Below, piece by piece: positions 5,762-6,276 of a stretch of DNA of 6,276 nucleotides. Every line of letters begins with the position of its first letter. Positions within the stretch are counted from its first letter, which is position 1. Both the position numbers and the translations under genes were made by a program. Source of the stretch: Acidimicrobiales bacterium (lineage in GTDB: Bacteria > Actinomycetota > Acidimicrobiia > Acidimicrobiales > Poriferisodaliceae); assembly GCA_020631315.1 (NCBI GenBank), contig JAHDHM010000222.1, positions 1 through 6,276 of the forward strand. Reading direction: 5' to 3'. The notes beneath the pieces are model-generated. The model had not been told where the DNA came from and made no database searches. It saw only the letters and a program-made list of their open reading frames with translations.

Positions 5762-6276
5762 ATGACCGACGTGAGCCTGTTGCCGCTGCCCCCGAAGTCC
5801 GATGCGCTGTCCGGGCAGGTGGCGCTCGTGACCGGTGCGACCTCCGGGTTGGGATGGCGCTTCGCCCGGGTGCTCGCCAACGCCGGGGCGACCGTGGTGG
5901 TCGCGGGTCGCCGCGAAGAGCGACTGGCCGAGATCGTGCAGGTCATCGAGGCCGACGGCGGTTCGGCCGACGCGGTGCGGCTCGACATGACCGTCACCGA
6001 GGACATCCTCGGCGCCGTCGCTTCGATCACGGCCAAGCACGGCCCGATCTCGATCCTGATCAACAACGCCGGCGTGCCCGACGCACAGTTCGCCACCCGC
6101 ATGTCCGTCGAGGCCATCGACATGGTGTTCGACACCAACATGCGTGGCCCGTACGTGCTCGCCGTCGAGGTGGCCAAGGGCCTGATCGAGGCCAAGCAGC
6201 CGGGCCGGATCGTCAACATCGCCAGCGTGGCCGCCTACCACTACGGCGGTGGTGGCGCAGCGCTGTACTCGATCAC
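5762..6276 (+). CDS. Short-chain dehydrogenase/reductase, N-terminal part
   Basis: The first 171 residues of a classical SDR are present; the gene runs off the right edge. Motifs are the cofactor loop TGATSGLG (24-31), an Arg pair after beta-2 (GRR, 49-51) that favours NADP(H), and NNAG (101-104). Asn126 of the catalytic tetrad, the catalytic Ser155 (IASVAA) and Tyr169 (YSI) follow. The expected catalytic Lys173 falls just beyond the window. A 17-residue leader precedes the Rossmann core. The ATG has GGAGG (5751-5755) six bases upstream, inside the end of the preceding gene, and only one base separates the two genes. In this operon a 3-hydroxyacyl-CoA or ring-hydroxyl oxidoreductase role is plausible, but SDR substrates cannot be read from sequence. 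Confidence 0.93.
   Translation, partial: MTDVSLLPLPPKSDALSGQVALVTGATSGLGWRFARVLANAGATVVVAGRREERLAEIVQVIEADGGSADAVRLDMTVTEDILGAVASITAKHGPISILINNAGVPDAQFATRMSVEAIDMVFDTNMRGPYVLAVEVAKGLIEAKQPGRIVNIASVAAYHYGGGGAALYSI

Noticed and set aside
4462..6219. A 585-codon open frame on the minus strand, antisense to the acyl-CoA dehydrogenase end, the flavoprotein and the SDR
   Set aside because: It spans three well-supported genes on the other strand, its product has no recognisable domain, and long antisense frames are common in GC-rich coding DNA where stop codons are rare.

Overview
The window is visibly GC-rich, with G/C-dominated third codon positions and frequent GTG starts behind strong purine-rich Shine-Dalgarno sites. 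These traits, and the kinds of enzyme present (a mycobacterial-style acyl-CoA dehydrogenase and a nitronate-monooxygenase-like flavoprotein resembling M. tuberculosis Rv1533), point to an actinomycete-type chromosome. An Acidimicrobiia/Ilumatobacter-like marine actinobacterium would fit, but that is a guess. I see no tRNA, rRNA, transposase, CRISPR array or phage gene.

Layout from left to right. (1) Positions 1-807, minus strand: the first 269 residues of an FAD-dependent oxidoreductase of the dimethylglycine/sarcosine dehydrogenase family, cut by the left edge. (2) Positions 808-1079: a 272-base divergent intergenic region holding a perfect 13-bp tandem repeat and a short inverted repeat. 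(3) Positions 1080-1808, plus strand: a ferritin-like diiron-type protein of unknown substrate. (4) Positions 1830-3230, minus strand: a complete NAD(P)-dependent aldehyde dehydrogenase, convergent with gene 3 across 21 bases. (5) Positions 3231-3382: a 152-base divergent region with an inverted repeat near the aldehyde dehydrogenase start and a hairpin abutting the ribosome binding site of the next gene. (6) Positions 3383 to 6276, plus strand: a tightly packed operon of acyl-CoA dehydrogenase, nitronate-monooxygenase-like flavoprotein and short-chain dehydrogenase. The first two genes overlap by four bases, the third starts one base after the second, and the third is cut by the right edge.

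The plus-strand operon looks like a catabolic module. Acyl-CoA dehydrogenase introduces a double bond into an acyl-CoA, the SDR oxidises or reduces a hydroxyl/keto group, and the flavoprotein does an oxidative step on an unidentified intermediate. The same three enzyme classes occur together in actinobacterial steroid-ring degradation, where IpdC is the NMO-fold enzyme, but the substrate cannot be read from this sequence. The minus-strand oxidoreductase suggests N-methylated glycine (C1) metabolism, and the aldehyde dehydrogenase could serve either side. Nothing here is clearly a new system. The points most worth a second look are the coupled ACAD/NMO/SDR operon, the orphan diiron protein and the small regulatory-looking repeats in the two divergent promoter regions.
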